Below, piece by piece: positions 1 to 7,956 of a DNA stretch of 64,000 bases. The stretch spans positions 1-64,000 of the forward strand of contig JAIUPD010000003.1 of assembly GCA_020161615.1 (NCBI GenBank), given 5' to 3'. The notes beneath the pieces are model-generated. The model saw only the letters and a program-made list of their open reading frames with translations. It was not told the DNA's origin and did no database searches. Origin of the DNA: Pseudomonadota bacterium. GTDB lineage: Bacteria > Pseudomonadota > Alphaproteobacteria > Rhodobacterales > Rhodobacteraceae. A program made the translations under genes and the position numbers. Every line of letters begins with the position of its first letter. Positions within the stretch are counted from its first letter, which is position 1.

Positions 1-168
1 TTCACCGCCGAGGGTTTCGACTATGACCGGGCGCTCGCCGCGATCGAGGCTTCGGACATGAGCGCCCTGCGCAAGGCCACCGCCCGCACCGCGCTGCAAG
101 GCGCGCGCGACAATCCCGCCCTGCTGCCCGCGGCGCTGGACCAGGTGCGCGGTCTTCTCGGCCTCTGA
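1..168 (+). CDS. C-terminal end of an unidentified protein (truncated by window edge)
   Basis: The frame is open from base 1 and stops with TGA at 166-168, giving the last 55 residues of a protein that begins outside the window. The tail is rich in Ala and Leu and ends VRGLLGL. It looks like two amphipathic helices and has no Cys or recognisable motif. A strong intrinsic terminator follows 19 bp after the stop, which supports this as a true gene end. I do not recognise the family. Confidence 0.6.
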   Translation, partial: FTAEGFDYDRALAAIEASDMSALRKATARTALQGARDNPALLPAALDQVRGLLGL

Positions 169-187
169 GGCGACAGACCCACAGCAA

Positions 188-220
188 ACGGGCGGCGAGA
201 TCCCTCGCCGCCCGTTTTTT
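188..220 (+). terminator. Rho-independent terminator, probably bidirectional
   Basis: A perfect 12-bp stem (188-199 paired with 204-215, loop ATCC) is followed on the plus strand by a run of T to 220. It lies between the convergent upstream gene and fpr, so it can close the plus-strand gene and probably the minus-strand fpr transcript too. Confidence 0.85.
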
Positions 221-243
221 CTTGCCGCTGTCGCCGGCTCGGC

Positions 244-1065
244 TCAGATCCCCTCGCCGACGAAGGCCTTTTCCACCACATATTCCCGGGGCTCGCTGTT
301 CGCGCCCTCGCTGAGGCCGAAACCCTCCAGCACCGCCTTGACGTCATGGTTGAAGGCGAGCGAGCCGCAGACCATGGCCCGGTCATGCTGCGGGTCCATC
401 GGCGCGATGCCCAGATCGGCGAAGACCTTGCCCGAGGTCAGGTTGTCGGTGATCCGGCCCTGATGGTGGAAATCCTCACGCGTGGTGGTCGGGTAGTAGA
501 GCAGCTTGCCCTCGACCATCTCGCCGATCAGCGGGTCCTCGCGCAGACTCTCGATCAGTTCCCGGCCATAGGCAAGCTCGTCCACCGTGCGGCAGGTGTG
601 CATCATCACCACCTGCTCGTATTTCTCATAGGTCTCGGAGTCGCGCATCAACGAGGCGAAGGGCGCAATCCCCGTCCCCGTCGCCAGGAACCACACCCGC
701 TTGCCGGGCAGCAACGCGTCATGCACCAGCGTGCCCACCGGCTTCGGGCGCAGGATGATCTGGTCGCCCGGCTCGATATGCTGGAGCCGCGAGGTGAGCG
801 GCCCGTCCGGCACCTTGATGGAATAGAATTCCAGCTCGTCGTCCCAACTGGGCGAGGCGATGGAATAGGCCCGCAGAAGCGGTTTGCCACGTTCGTCCAG
901 AAGCCCGATCATCACGAATTCGCCCGACCGGAACCGCAGGCTCTGCGGCCGGGTGCAGCGGAACGAGAACAGCCGGTCGGTCCAGTGCCGGACCGAGGTC
1001 ACCGTCTGCGCGTCGGGCAGGGTCTTGACCGGGGGCACCGGCGTGGCGGGGGCGGCATCGGACAT
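244..1065 (-). CDS. fpr: Ferredoxin--NADP(+) reductase
   Basis: Cytoplasmic FAD enzyme of 273 aa that moves electrons between NADPH and ferredoxin or flavodoxin. The FAD-binding RAYS motif is at about residues 65-68 and the NADP-binding GTGIAPF loop at about 130-136. The C-terminus ends in the Fpr-type EYVVEKAFVGEGI. Length and sequence fit the bacterial Fpr subclass of Rhodobacter. The AAGG before the ATG is a modest ribosome binding site. The upstream gene in the same direction is the DUF934 gene, an association known from assimilatory sulfate-reduction clusters. Confidence 0.93.
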   Translation of the reverse strand: MSDAAPATPVPPVKTLPDAQTVTSVRHWTDRLFSFRCTRPQSLRFRSGEFVMIGLLDERGKPLLRAYSIASPSWDDELEFYSIKVPDGPLTSRLQHIEPGDQIILRPKPVGTLVHDALLPGKRVWFLATGTGIAPFASLMRDSETYEKYEQVVMMHTCRTVDELAYGRELIESLREDPLIGEMVEGKLLYYPTTTREDFHHQGRITDNLTSGKVFADLGIAPMDPQHDRAMVCGSLAFNHDVKAVLEGFGLSEGANSEPREYVVEKAFVGEGI

Positions 1066-1164
1066 GAAACGGCCTTTCGATCAGGAATGCCCCGGACATA
1101 GGGCGGAATGGGGCGCAGGGGAACCCCGGCAGCCGGGTCTGCCGCTGCGTCCCGGGGACGCATC

Positions 1165-1608
1165 TCAGCCGAAACGCGCGCCCTGGGGCCGCATTCCGCC
1201 GCGCCGCCCCGCGGGGCTCCAGCCCGGCTCGAAGCGCCAATGTTCGGCCGGTTGCAAGCGGGCCTGCTCGGGGTCCAGCTCGATCTCGTCGAAACCCGCG
1301 CGCCGGGTCAGCGTATAGAGCCCGGCCAGCACGGCGCCATGCGCCCTGAGCCGCCCGGCATAGCCCCGCGCCCGGATCGCCCGCGCCAGGTCCAACGCCG
1401 CGACATCGGCGAAATGGCGCAACGCGATGCGCACCAGCCCCAGCTCGGGCAAGAGCCGGCAGAGCCGCGCCCAGTCGCGCGGACCCAGCTCAGGCGTCCG
1501 CAGATCGACCCCCGCCCCGCCCGGATGATCGCAAAGCGCCGGCAAGGGCACATAGCCCTGGGTCCAATCCTCGGGCACGAAGCCCCCATCCCTGACCAGC
1601 ACGCTCAT
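1165..1608 (-). CDS. DUF934 family protein (sulfite-reduction associated)
   Basis: This 147-aa protein starts at the ATG at 1608 (MSVLVRDGGF), which has GGAG 8-11 bases upstream. A longer frame to 1674 lacks such support. The RARGYAGRLRAHG segment and the C-terminal PAEHWRFEPGW are typical of DUF934 (COG3749). In alphaproteobacteria this family usually lies between cysH/cysI and fpr and is thought to help sulfite reductase. Here only fpr remains beside it, and the expected cysI and cysH are replaced by a GMC oxidoreductase. The biochemical role is unproven. Confidence 0.8.
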   Translation of the reverse strand: MSVLVRDGGFVPEDWTQGYVPLPALCDHPGGAGVDLRTPELGPRDWARLCRLLPELGLVRIALRHFADVAALDLARAIRARGYAGRLRAHGAVLAGLYTLTRRAGFDEIELDPEQARLQPAEHWRFEPGWSPAGRRGGMRPQGARFG

Positions 1609-1677
1609 CGCCCTTCTCCACCGGTCCTGACCTGGTGCCAGTCTCGCGCGAGGCGCCGGGCGCTGCCATGACACGGA

Positions 1678-3291
1678 TCAAACCCGGGCGAGGATCCTCT
1701 CGGCCCCCAGCCAGCCCAGCAGGATCGCGGGCGCGTTGGTATTGCCGCCGATGAGCGTGGGAAAGGCCGAGGCATCGCAGACCCTCAGCCCCTCGATCCC
1801 CCGCACCCGCAGATCGGCATCCAGCACCGAGCTCGCCGGATCCGCGCCCATCCGCGCCGTGCAGGACGGGTGAAACACCGTCCCCGACCGGCTGCGGAAA
1901 TCGTCGATGAGCTGGGCGTCGGTCTGCACCTGCGGCCCCGGGCGCAATTCCTCGGCGATCAGCGCCTTCATCGGTGCCTGATCGGCGATCCTGCGCAGGA
2001 ATTTCACCGCCGCCAGCATCTCGGCCACGTCGTGGTCGGTGGAAAAGACATTGGCGTGGATCTTCACCGCCGCGAAAGGATCGGGCGAGGCCAGTTCCAG
2101 ATGCCCCCGGCTGGTCGGCCGACAATTCGAAAGCCCGATCGACAGGCCCGGGAACGGGTCGGGGCTGAGGATCGGCCGCTCGCCTTCGCGCGGCATCAGG
2201 GTCGAGAAGGCCTGGAAATAGAGCTGCATGTTGGGCCTGTCGAGCCCGGGATCGGTGCGGAAGAACCCGCCGCCGTGGTTGATCGAGACCGACAGCGGCC
2301 CGCCGCCGGTCAGCAGATACCGCATGCCGACCAGCGCCTTACCCCACCAGGGGCGAAGGATGTCGTTCATCGTCGGCACGGTCATCCGGTAGGTGTAATT
2401 GATGCCCTGATGGTCGTTCAGATGCGCACCGATTTGGGGCTGGTCCAGCACCACGCCGATCCCCTGCCCCGCCAGCATGGCCCCCGGCCCCATGCCGGAC
2501 AGCATCAGGATCTGCGGCGTGTTGAGGGCGCCGCCCGCCAGGATCACCTCGCCCGCCCGCGCCCGATGCAGGGCGCCTTGCCAACGGTATTCGACGCCGG
2601 TGGCCCGCCGCCCCTCCAGCAGCACGCGGGTCACCTGCGCCTTGGTGCGCAGCGCGATGCGGCCGGTCTTCATCGCCGGCCTGAGGAAGGCCCGCGCCGC
2701 CGAATTGCGCCGACCGCCCTTGATGGTCAGCTGGTAGATCCCGGCACCCTCCTGCGTGGCGCCGTTGAAATCGGCGTTGACGGGCAGGCCCGCGGCGGCG
2801 CAGGCCTCGAGATAGGGGCGGACCAGCGGATGCGCGGGCTCGCGGCCCGAGCGGATGTGCAGCGGCCCGCCCTGCCCCCGGAAAGCATCGGCGCCGTCGG
2901 CGTTGTCCTCGATGGCGCGATAGGCGGCGGTGGTGTTCTCGCGGCCCCAGAAGGAGGTCCCGGTCGCCGCCTGCCAATCGTCGTAATCGCTGGCGTGGCC
3001 GCGGATCCAGACCATGGCGTTGATCGAGGACGAACCGCCGACCAGCTTGCCCCGCGGCCAGTAATCGCGCTGCCCGTTGAGGCCGGGATCGGGCTCGGTC
3101 CGGTAGGCCCAGTTGACGGCGGGGTCATAGAAGAGCTTGCCGTAGCCCAGCGGCATCTCGACATAGAAGCGCCGCTCGCTGCCGCCCGCTTCCAGCACCA
3201 GCACCCGCTTGCCCGCCGCCGCCAGCCGTGACGCCAGCACCGAGCCCGAACTGCCCGCGCCGACGATCAGAAAGTCGAAATCCCCGTCCAT
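1678..3291 (-). CDS. GMC family oxidoreductase (choline/alcohol dehydrogenase-like)
   Basis: 537 aa. The N-terminal dinucleotide-binding motif VGAGSSGSVLASRL (about residues 10-23) binds FAD. The GMC signature GGSSSINAMVWIRGH is near residue 85. The C-terminal catalytic region has HPSCTARMG and a GGNTNAPA segment. The family oxidises alcohols, often choline-like or polyethylene-glycol-like, to aldehydes. The substrate cannot be read from sequence. No betB or choline transporter is adjacent, so I do not call it betA. It is divergent from the Lrp-type regulator at 3408, a plausible controller. Confidence 0.9.
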   Translation of the reverse strand: MDGDFDFLIVGAGSSGSVLASRLAAAGKRVLVLEAGGSERRFYVEMPLGYGKLFYDPAVNWAYRTEPDPGLNGQRDYWPRGKLVGGSSSINAMVWIRGHASDYDDWQAATGTSFWGRENTTAAYRAIEDNADGADAFRGQGGPLHIRSGREPAHPLVRPYLEACAAAGLPVNADFNGATQEGAGIYQLTIKGGRRNSAARAFLRPAMKTGRIALRTKAQVTRVLLEGRRATGVEYRWQGALHRARAGEVILAGGALNTPQILMLSGMGPGAMLAGQGIGVVLDQPQIGAHLNDHQGINYTYRMTVPTMNDILRPWWGKALVGMRYLLTGGGPLSVSINHGGGFFRTDPGLDRPNMQLYFQAFSTLMPREGERPILSPDPFPGLSIGLSNCRPTSRGHLELASPDPFAAVKIHANVFSTDHDVAEMLAAVKFLRRIADQAPMKALIAEELRPGPQVQTDAQLIDDFRSRSGTVFHPSCTARMGADPASSVLDADLRVRGIEGLRVCDASAFPTLIGGNTNAPAILLGWLGAERILARV

Positions 3292-3407
3292 TCCCGCCCC
3301 CTTGATCCGGCCTCACTCAACCGCTCGCCGCGCCGCTTCGCAAGGGGGCGCCTGCTGGACGGGGGCGTGACGCGGGGGTAGGCTCGCGCAGTTGCCGGAG
3401 GCTTTGC

Positions 3408-3872
3408 ATGACCAGACCCGACCTCGACCCGCTCGACCGCAAGATCCTGAAGGAGTTGCAGGAGGATGCGGGCCAATCCCTCGACGACATCGCCCGCAAG
3501 GTCGGCTCCTCGAAGACCCCGGTCTGGAACCGCATCCGCAAGATGAAGGATCAGGGCGTGATCGGCCGACAGACGGTGCTGCTGGATCCCGAGGCCTTGG
3601 GGCTGGAGGCCTGTTTCTTCGTTCTGGTCCGCACGGCCGAGCATGACCCGGACTGGCAGGAGCGGTTCCTGGCCTCGGTCCGGTCGCGGCCCGAATGCCT
3701 TGAGGCGCACCGGCTGGCGGGGGATATCGATTATATCCTGAAGGTCCGGGTGACCAACGCCCGGGCCTATGACGCCTTCTATCAGGCGCTGATCCGGGAC
3801 GTGAAGATCCACAACGTGACGGCCCTGTTGTCGATGGAAGAGATCAAGTCGACGACGATATTGGCGGTGTGA
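3408..3872 (+). CDS. Lrp/AsnC family transcriptional regulator
   Basis: 154 aa. The N-terminal winged helix-turn-helix spans about residues 8-60 (LDRKILKELQEDAGQSLDDIA, then KTPVWNRIRKM as recognition helix). The C-terminal RAM ligand-sensing domain is at about 68-145. It lacks a partner in its own direction. It reads away from the GMC oxidoreductase gene 116 bp away, and Lrp-type proteins commonly control the divergent neighbour in response to an amino acid. The effector is unknown. Confidence 0.92.
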   Translation: MTRPDLDPLDRKILKELQEDAGQSLDDIARKVGSSKTPVWNRIRKMKDQGVIGRQTVLLDPEALGLEACFFVLVRTAEHDPDWQERFLASVRSRPECLEAHRLAGDIDYILKVRVTNARAYDAFYQALIRDVKIHNVTALLSMEEIKSTTILAV

Positions 3873-3879
3873 GAGGGAG

Positions 3880-3900
3880 TGTCCCACACGTGGGACATTT
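3880..3900 (+). terminator. Inverted repeat just after the Lrp gene, weak terminator candidate
   Basis: Seven-base arms TGTCCCA and TGGGACA flank CACG (3880-3897), eight bases after the lrp stop, and are followed by TTT. The T-tract is too short for a confident call, and it could instead be a protein-binding palindrome. Confidence 0.4.
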
Positions 3901-3965
3901 CCAGGGACGTTGCGAATCAACGGGTTGCGCGGCCGCGTTAAGGATTTGGCAGGGATGTTCCGCCC

Positions 3966-4299
3966 GTAGGGTGTGCTCGCACGCACCGCCGTTTCCGTGC
4001 CCCCTTTCCCCTGAGGGTCCTTGTAGGGTGGGGTTTCACCCCACCTTGCGGGACGAACGCCACGATATGGGGCGGGTGGTGGGTTGAAAACCCACCCTAC
4101 GGGCGGGGTGAGGGATGGCGGGGTGTGCCCCGTCCTACGCCGTGGCTGGTGCGCAATGAATGCGCACCCTACGGGTGGGGCGTAGGGTGCGCATTCATTG
4201 CGCACCGTCAGCGGGCGGTGGCATGGTGCGCTGTAGCGCACCCCACGCGGCATGGGCGAGGCGGGGGGGGGGGCGCGTAGGGTGGGTTTCAAACCCACC
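3966..4299. repeat. Cluster of eight GTAG-headed REP palindromes
   Basis: The gene-free stretch 3873-4310 is filled by short palindromes preceded by the tetranucleotide GTAG, or CTAC when inverted. Units: 3966-3987 (+), 4023-4045 (+, stem GGTGGGG/CCCCACC), 4078-4100 (-), 4117-4138 (-), 4148-4172 (-), 4182-4206 (+), 4225-4246 (-, degenerate head) and 4277-4299 (+). The units at 4148 and 4182 are identical 25-mers in opposite orientation, heads facing 9 bp apart, like a BIME. The GTAG head plus stem-loop is the known architecture of REP elements mobilised by IS200-like REP-associated tyrosine transposases. No such transposase gene is in the window. Confidence 0.8.
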
Positions 4300-4310
4300 G
4301 CGCCGGCCCC

Positions 4311-5855
4311 TCAGCCGAACGCGTCCGGCTCGCTGGCCTTCCGTTGCGCCACATAGCTCTCCAGCGCCTCGGCAATCGCCGGGTCGAGTGCCGGGGCCTG
4401 GAAGTCGCGCAGGAGTTTCTTCACCCGCTGGTTGGCCAGCGTCGCCGAATCCCGGGCGCCTTCTTCCTCCCAGGTCTCGTAGGGTTTGTAATCCAGAACA
4501 TCCGTCCGCCAGAAGGCCGTCTTGAAGTTCGACTGGGTGTGCTGGCAGCCGAGGTAATGCCCGCCCGGACCCACCTCGCGGATCGCGTCCATGGCCTGGC
4601 CGTTGTCGTCCATTGAGACGCCCTTGGCCAGATGGTGCAGCGTGCCCAGCTGGTCGGCGTCGAGCACGAATTTCTCGTACGAGGACACCAGCCCCCCCTC
4701 CAGCCAGCCGCAGGCGTGGAGCATGAAGTTGACCCCCGCCAGGAGCGCCATGTTCAGCGAGTTCGACGTCTCGTAAGCCGCCTGCGCGTCGGGCAGTTTC
4801 GAGCCGCAGAAGGCCCCGCCCGAGCGATAGGGCAGCCCCATGCGCCGCGCGAGTTGCCCCGCGCCATAGGTGATATGCGCGGCTTCCGGCGTGCCGAAGG
4901 TCGGCGCACCCGAGTTCATGTCGATCGAGGTCACGAAAGCCCCGAAGATCACCGGTGCGCCCTTGCGAATGAGCTGGCTATAGGCAACGCCCGCCAGAAC
5001 CTCGGCCAGAACCTGGGTCAGGGTGCCCGCGACCGTCACCGGCGCCATGGCACCGCCAACGATGAAGGGCGAGATGATCGCGGCCTGGTTATGCTTGGCA
5101 TAGACCTCGAGCGCGCCCATCATCGTGCTGTCGAAGGTCAGCGGCGAGTTGATGTTGATGAGCGAGGTCATCACCGTGTTCTGCTCGACGAAATCCTCGC
5201 CGAACAGGATCTTCGACATGGTGACCGAATCCTCGGCCCGAACCGGCTCCGTCACCGACCCCATATAGGGCTTGTCCGAGAGGGTCATGTGCGCGAGCAG
5301 CATGTCGAGATGGCGCTTGTTCACCGCCACGTCGGTCGGCTCGCAGACCGTGCCGCCCGAATGGTGCAGCCACTTGGACATATAGCCGAGCTTCACGAAA
5401 TTGCGGAAATCCTCCATCGTGGCGTAGCGGCGCCCGCCCTCGTTGTCGCGCACGAAGGGGGGACCATAAACCGGCGCCAGCACCAGCCCCTTGCCGCCGA
5501 TCACCACATTGCGTTCAGGGTTGCGGGCGTGCTGGGTGAAGGTCGAGGGCGCGGTCTTGCACAGTTCGCGCGCGAGGCCGCGCGGGATATGCACGCGCTC
5601 GCCCCGCACATCGGCGCCCGCCTCACGCCAGAGTTGCAGCGCGGCCGGATTCTCGACGAAATTGACGCCGATCTCTTCCAGGACGGTATCGGCGTTCCAT
5701 TCGATGATCTCGAGCGCCTCGGCGTTCAGGATCTCGAAATTGGGGATGTTGCGGGTGATGAATTTCGCGGTGTCCATCGACACCGCGGTCCGTTCGGCCC
5801 GACGCGCGGCACCGCCGCCACCCCGCACCCGACGCTCGGCCCTGACATCGTTCAT
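4311..5855 (-). CDS. Trimethylamine methyltransferase (MttB) family protein, non-pyrrolysine type
   Basis: 514 aa, full-length MttB/COG5598 fold with conserved YGPPFVRDNEGG, SGGTVCEP and GGAMAPVTVAGTL segments. Archaeal MttB reads an in-frame amber codon as pyrrolysine. This frame is uninterrupted and therefore belongs to the non-Pyl branch, where characterised members demethylate glycine betaine or related quaternary amines and transfer the methyl to a corrinoid protein. No corrinoid protein or corrinoid-activating gene lies beside it, so the substrate stays open. A second ATG (residue 27) gives a plausible shorter form. Confidence 0.85.
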   Translation of the reverse strand: MNDVRAERRVRGGGGAARRAERTAVSMDTAKFITRNIPNFEILNAEALEIIEWNADTVLEEIGVNFVENPAALQLWREAGADVRGERVHIPRGLARELCKTAPSTFTQHARNPERNVVIGGKGLVLAPVYGPPFVRDNEGGRRYATMEDFRNFVKLGYMSKWLHHSGGTVCEPTDVAVNKRHLDMLLAHMTLSDKPYMGSVTEPVRAEDSVTMSKILFGEDFVEQNTVMTSLININSPLTFDSTMMGALEVYAKHNQAAIISPFIVGGAMAPVTVAGTLTQVLAEVLAGVAYSQLIRKGAPVIFGAFVTSIDMNSGAPTFGTPEAAHITYGAGQLARRMGLPYRSGGAFCGSKLPDAQAAYETSNSLNMALLAGVNFMLHACGWLEGGLVSSYEKFVLDADQLGTLHHLAKGVSMDDNGQAMDAIREVGPGGHYLGCQHTQSNFKTAFWRTDVLDYKPYETWEEEGARDSATLANQRVKKLLRDFQAPALDPAIAEALESYVAQRKASEPDAFG

Positions 5856-5951
5856 CGCAATCGCTCCCCGCAGATGGTCTGAGGCGAGGAATAGGCCGTG
5901 GACCTGTCACCGGCTGGGCCGGAAGCGCCCTCTGGCGGCGAAAGGCGACAT

Positions 5952-6221
5952 TCAGCGGCGGCGGTTGGCGCGCAGGAGCCGCTGCCAGGGGGTGCCGCCC
6001 AGAAGCTTGATGCCGAGGATGAAGTAGAGCGCGATGAGCCCGAACAGGAGGAAGGCGGGGCCGCCGCTCAGCGAGAACCCCGTGTCGGTCAGGTTGCCGG
6101 TGAGGCGGGCGACGAGATAGCCCAGAGCGACAAACGCGGTGAAGAAATCGAGGATGGCGGCAAGGATGATGCGCCAGGTGGCGGGCCAGGGACTTGGCTC
6201 GGGTGTTGGATTGTCGCTCAT
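5952..6221 (-). CDS. Small RDD-type membrane protein
   Basis: 89 aa starting at the ATG at 6221 (MSDNPTPEPS). Two hydrophobic segments (about residues 18-40 and 52-72) predict two membrane spans. The first carries the ILDFF element typical of RDD-family membrane proteins, and the C-terminus is a basic RLLRANRRR. Function unknown. The start was chosen over longer frames because upstream sequence overlaps the M20 peptidase gene on the other strand. Confidence 0.7.
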   Translation of the reverse strand: MSDNPTPEPSPWPATWRIILAAILDFFTAFVALGYLVARLTGNLTDTGFSLSGGPAFLLFGLIALYFILGIKLLGGTPWQRLLRANRRR

Positions 6222-6302
6222 GCGGACCTCCGTGCTGCGGGGCGAGTATAGCCATCGGGCGCCGGGGCGGCTAGCCTCGCGGTGGCAGCGGAAAGGAACG
6301 TC

Positions 6303-7706
6303 ATGAGCAGAGAAACGGCCATCGCGGCGGCGCAGGATCAGGCCGACGGCGGGGTTTTCGCGGCAGCCTTGGCCGCGCTGGTGGCGATTCCGTCGGAAAG
6401 CCAGGTGCCGGGGGCGGAGGCGGCGCTGGCCTCCTATCTGGCAGTGATGGAAGAGCGGCTGGACGCGCTGGGGTTCGATTGCCGGAGGCTGGCCAATCCC
6501 CGGCCGGGCGCGCCGCCCCTGTTGCTGGCCCGCCGGATCGAGGATCCCTCCCTGCCGACCGTGCTGAGCTATGGGCACGGTGACGTGACGCATGGGCAGG
6601 CGGGCCATTGGGCCGCCGGGCGCGATCCCTTCGTGCTGAGCGCCGAGGGCCCGCGGCTCTATGGCCGGGGGGCCGCCGACAACAAGGCACAGCATCTGAT
6701 CAACCTGATGGCACTGGACGCGGTGCTGGCCGTGCGGGGGCGGCTGGGGTTCAACATGCTGCTGTTGCTCGAAATGGCCGAGGAAATCGGCTCGCCCGGC
6801 CTCGCCGCGCTGGCCGAGGCCGAGCGCGAGGCACTCAGGGCCGATGTCTTCATCGCCTCGGACGGGCCGCGGCTGCAACCCGGCGTGCCGACGATGTTCA
6901 TGGGCGCGCGGGGGGTTCTCAATTTCGACCTCTCGGTGCGGCTGCGGGAGGGGGCGCATCATTCGGGCAATTGGGGCGGGCTCTTGGCCGATCCGGCGAT
7001 GATCCTGGCGCAGGCGCTATCGGTGATCACCGATGCAAGGGGGCAGATCCTGGTGCCGGAATGGCGGCCCGGGTCGCTGACCGCCAGCATGCGCGCGGCG
7101 CTGGCGGAACTGCCGGTCGAGGAACCTGACGGGCCGGCGATCGACACCGGCTGGGGCGAGGCGGCGCTGAGCCCCGCCGAGCGGGTCTTCGGCTGGAATT
7201 CCTTTGCGGTGCTGGCGATGAAGGCGGGCGTGCCCGAGGCGCCGCAGAACGCCATTTCCGGCGAGGCGCGGGCCAGTTGCCAGCTGCGTTTCGTCGTCGG
7301 CACCGAGCCCGAGGAAGTGCTGCCCGCGCTGCGCCGCCACCTCGACGCGCGGGGGTTCGGGCAGGTGCGGATCGAGGGCGGCGAGGCCGCTTTCGCCGCC
7401 ACCCGCCTCGACCCCGAGGCGCCCTGGGCGCGGTTCGTCCGCGACTCGCTGACCCGCAGCGCCGGACGGCCGCCGCATGTGCTGCCCAATCTCGGCGGTT
7501 CGCTGCCCAATGACATCTTCGCGGGGATCCTCGGCCTGCCGACGATCTGGATCCCGCATTCCTACCGCGCGTGTAACCAGCATGCGCCCGATGAACACGT
7601 GCTGCTGCCGCTCTGCCGCGAGGCTTTGGGGCTGATGGCGGGGCTCTGGTGGGATATCGGCGACGCGGCCGGATTGCCGGAGGGGCGGTCGGGTACGGTG
7701 CGATGA
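6303..7706 (+). CDS. M20 family metallopeptidase (dipeptidase/deacylase-like)
   Basis: 467 aa from the ATG at 6303, preceded by AAGGAACGTC as ribosome binding site. The metal-ligand pattern of the M20 family is visible: H92 in GHGDV, D126 in GAADNK, and the catalytic/ligand pair E160-E161 in EMAEEIG. A dimerisation insert follows at about 190-300, including HHSGNWGG, and a late conserved IPHSYRACNQHAPDEH. Related proteins hydrolyse dipeptides or N-acyl amino acids with one or two zinc ions. Substrate unknown; it appears monocistronic. Confidence 0.9.
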   Translation: MSRETAIAAAQDQADGGVFAAALAALVAIPSESQVPGAEAALASYLAVMEERLDALGFDCRRLANPRPGAPPLLLARRIEDPSLPTVLSYGHGDVTHGQAGHWAAGRDPFVLSAEGPRLYGRGAADNKAQHLINLMALDAVLAVRGRLGFNMLLLLEMAEEIGSPGLAALAEAEREALRADVFIASDGPRLQPGVPTMFMGARGVLNFDLSVRLREGAHHSGNWGGLLADPAMILAQALSVITDARGQILVPEWRPGSLTASMRAALAELPVEEPDGPAIDTGWGEAALSPAERVFGWNSFAVLAMKAGVPEAPQNAISGEARASCQLRFVVGTEPEEVLPALRRHLDARGFGQVRIEGGEAAFAATRLDPEAPWARFVRDSLTRSAGRPPHVLPNLGGSLPNDIFAGILGLPTIWIPHSYRACNQHAPDEHVLLPLCREALGLMAGLWWDIGDAAGLPEGRSGTVR

Positions 7707-7790
7707 AATCCCGCCCTACGGGGCGTCGGTGTCGGTGCCTGTGGGCAGGCAGCCTGCGGGGGCGCAAGGTGGGATGAAATCCCACCCTAC
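7697..7790 (-). repeat. Two more GTAG-headed REP units after the M20 peptidase gene
   Basis: Units at 7697-7719 (imperfect) and 7768-7790 (perfect stem GGTGGGAT/ATCCCACC with loop GAA) both end in CTAC, so both point to the minus strand. They belong to the same family as the cluster at 3966-4299. The first overlaps the last bases of the upstream CDS. Confidence 0.75.
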
Positions 7791-7956
7791 GGGGGTCTCG
7801 TCGGGGGAATCGCCGGGCCGGGGAATGGCCTGGCCCGGCAGGATGCGGGCTCGTCCGCGCCGCCCGGCGCGGCGAAAACTCCTCTTCCCACGCCGGACCG
7901 GCGGCTTCCCGCATTGTTCTCTTGCGAAGCCTTCGGCGCGCGCCTAAAGGCTGGCC

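Noticed and set aside
4311-5855. Pyrrolysine-type MttB
   Set aside because: The frame is continuous without an internal amber codon, so it is the non-Pyl branch.
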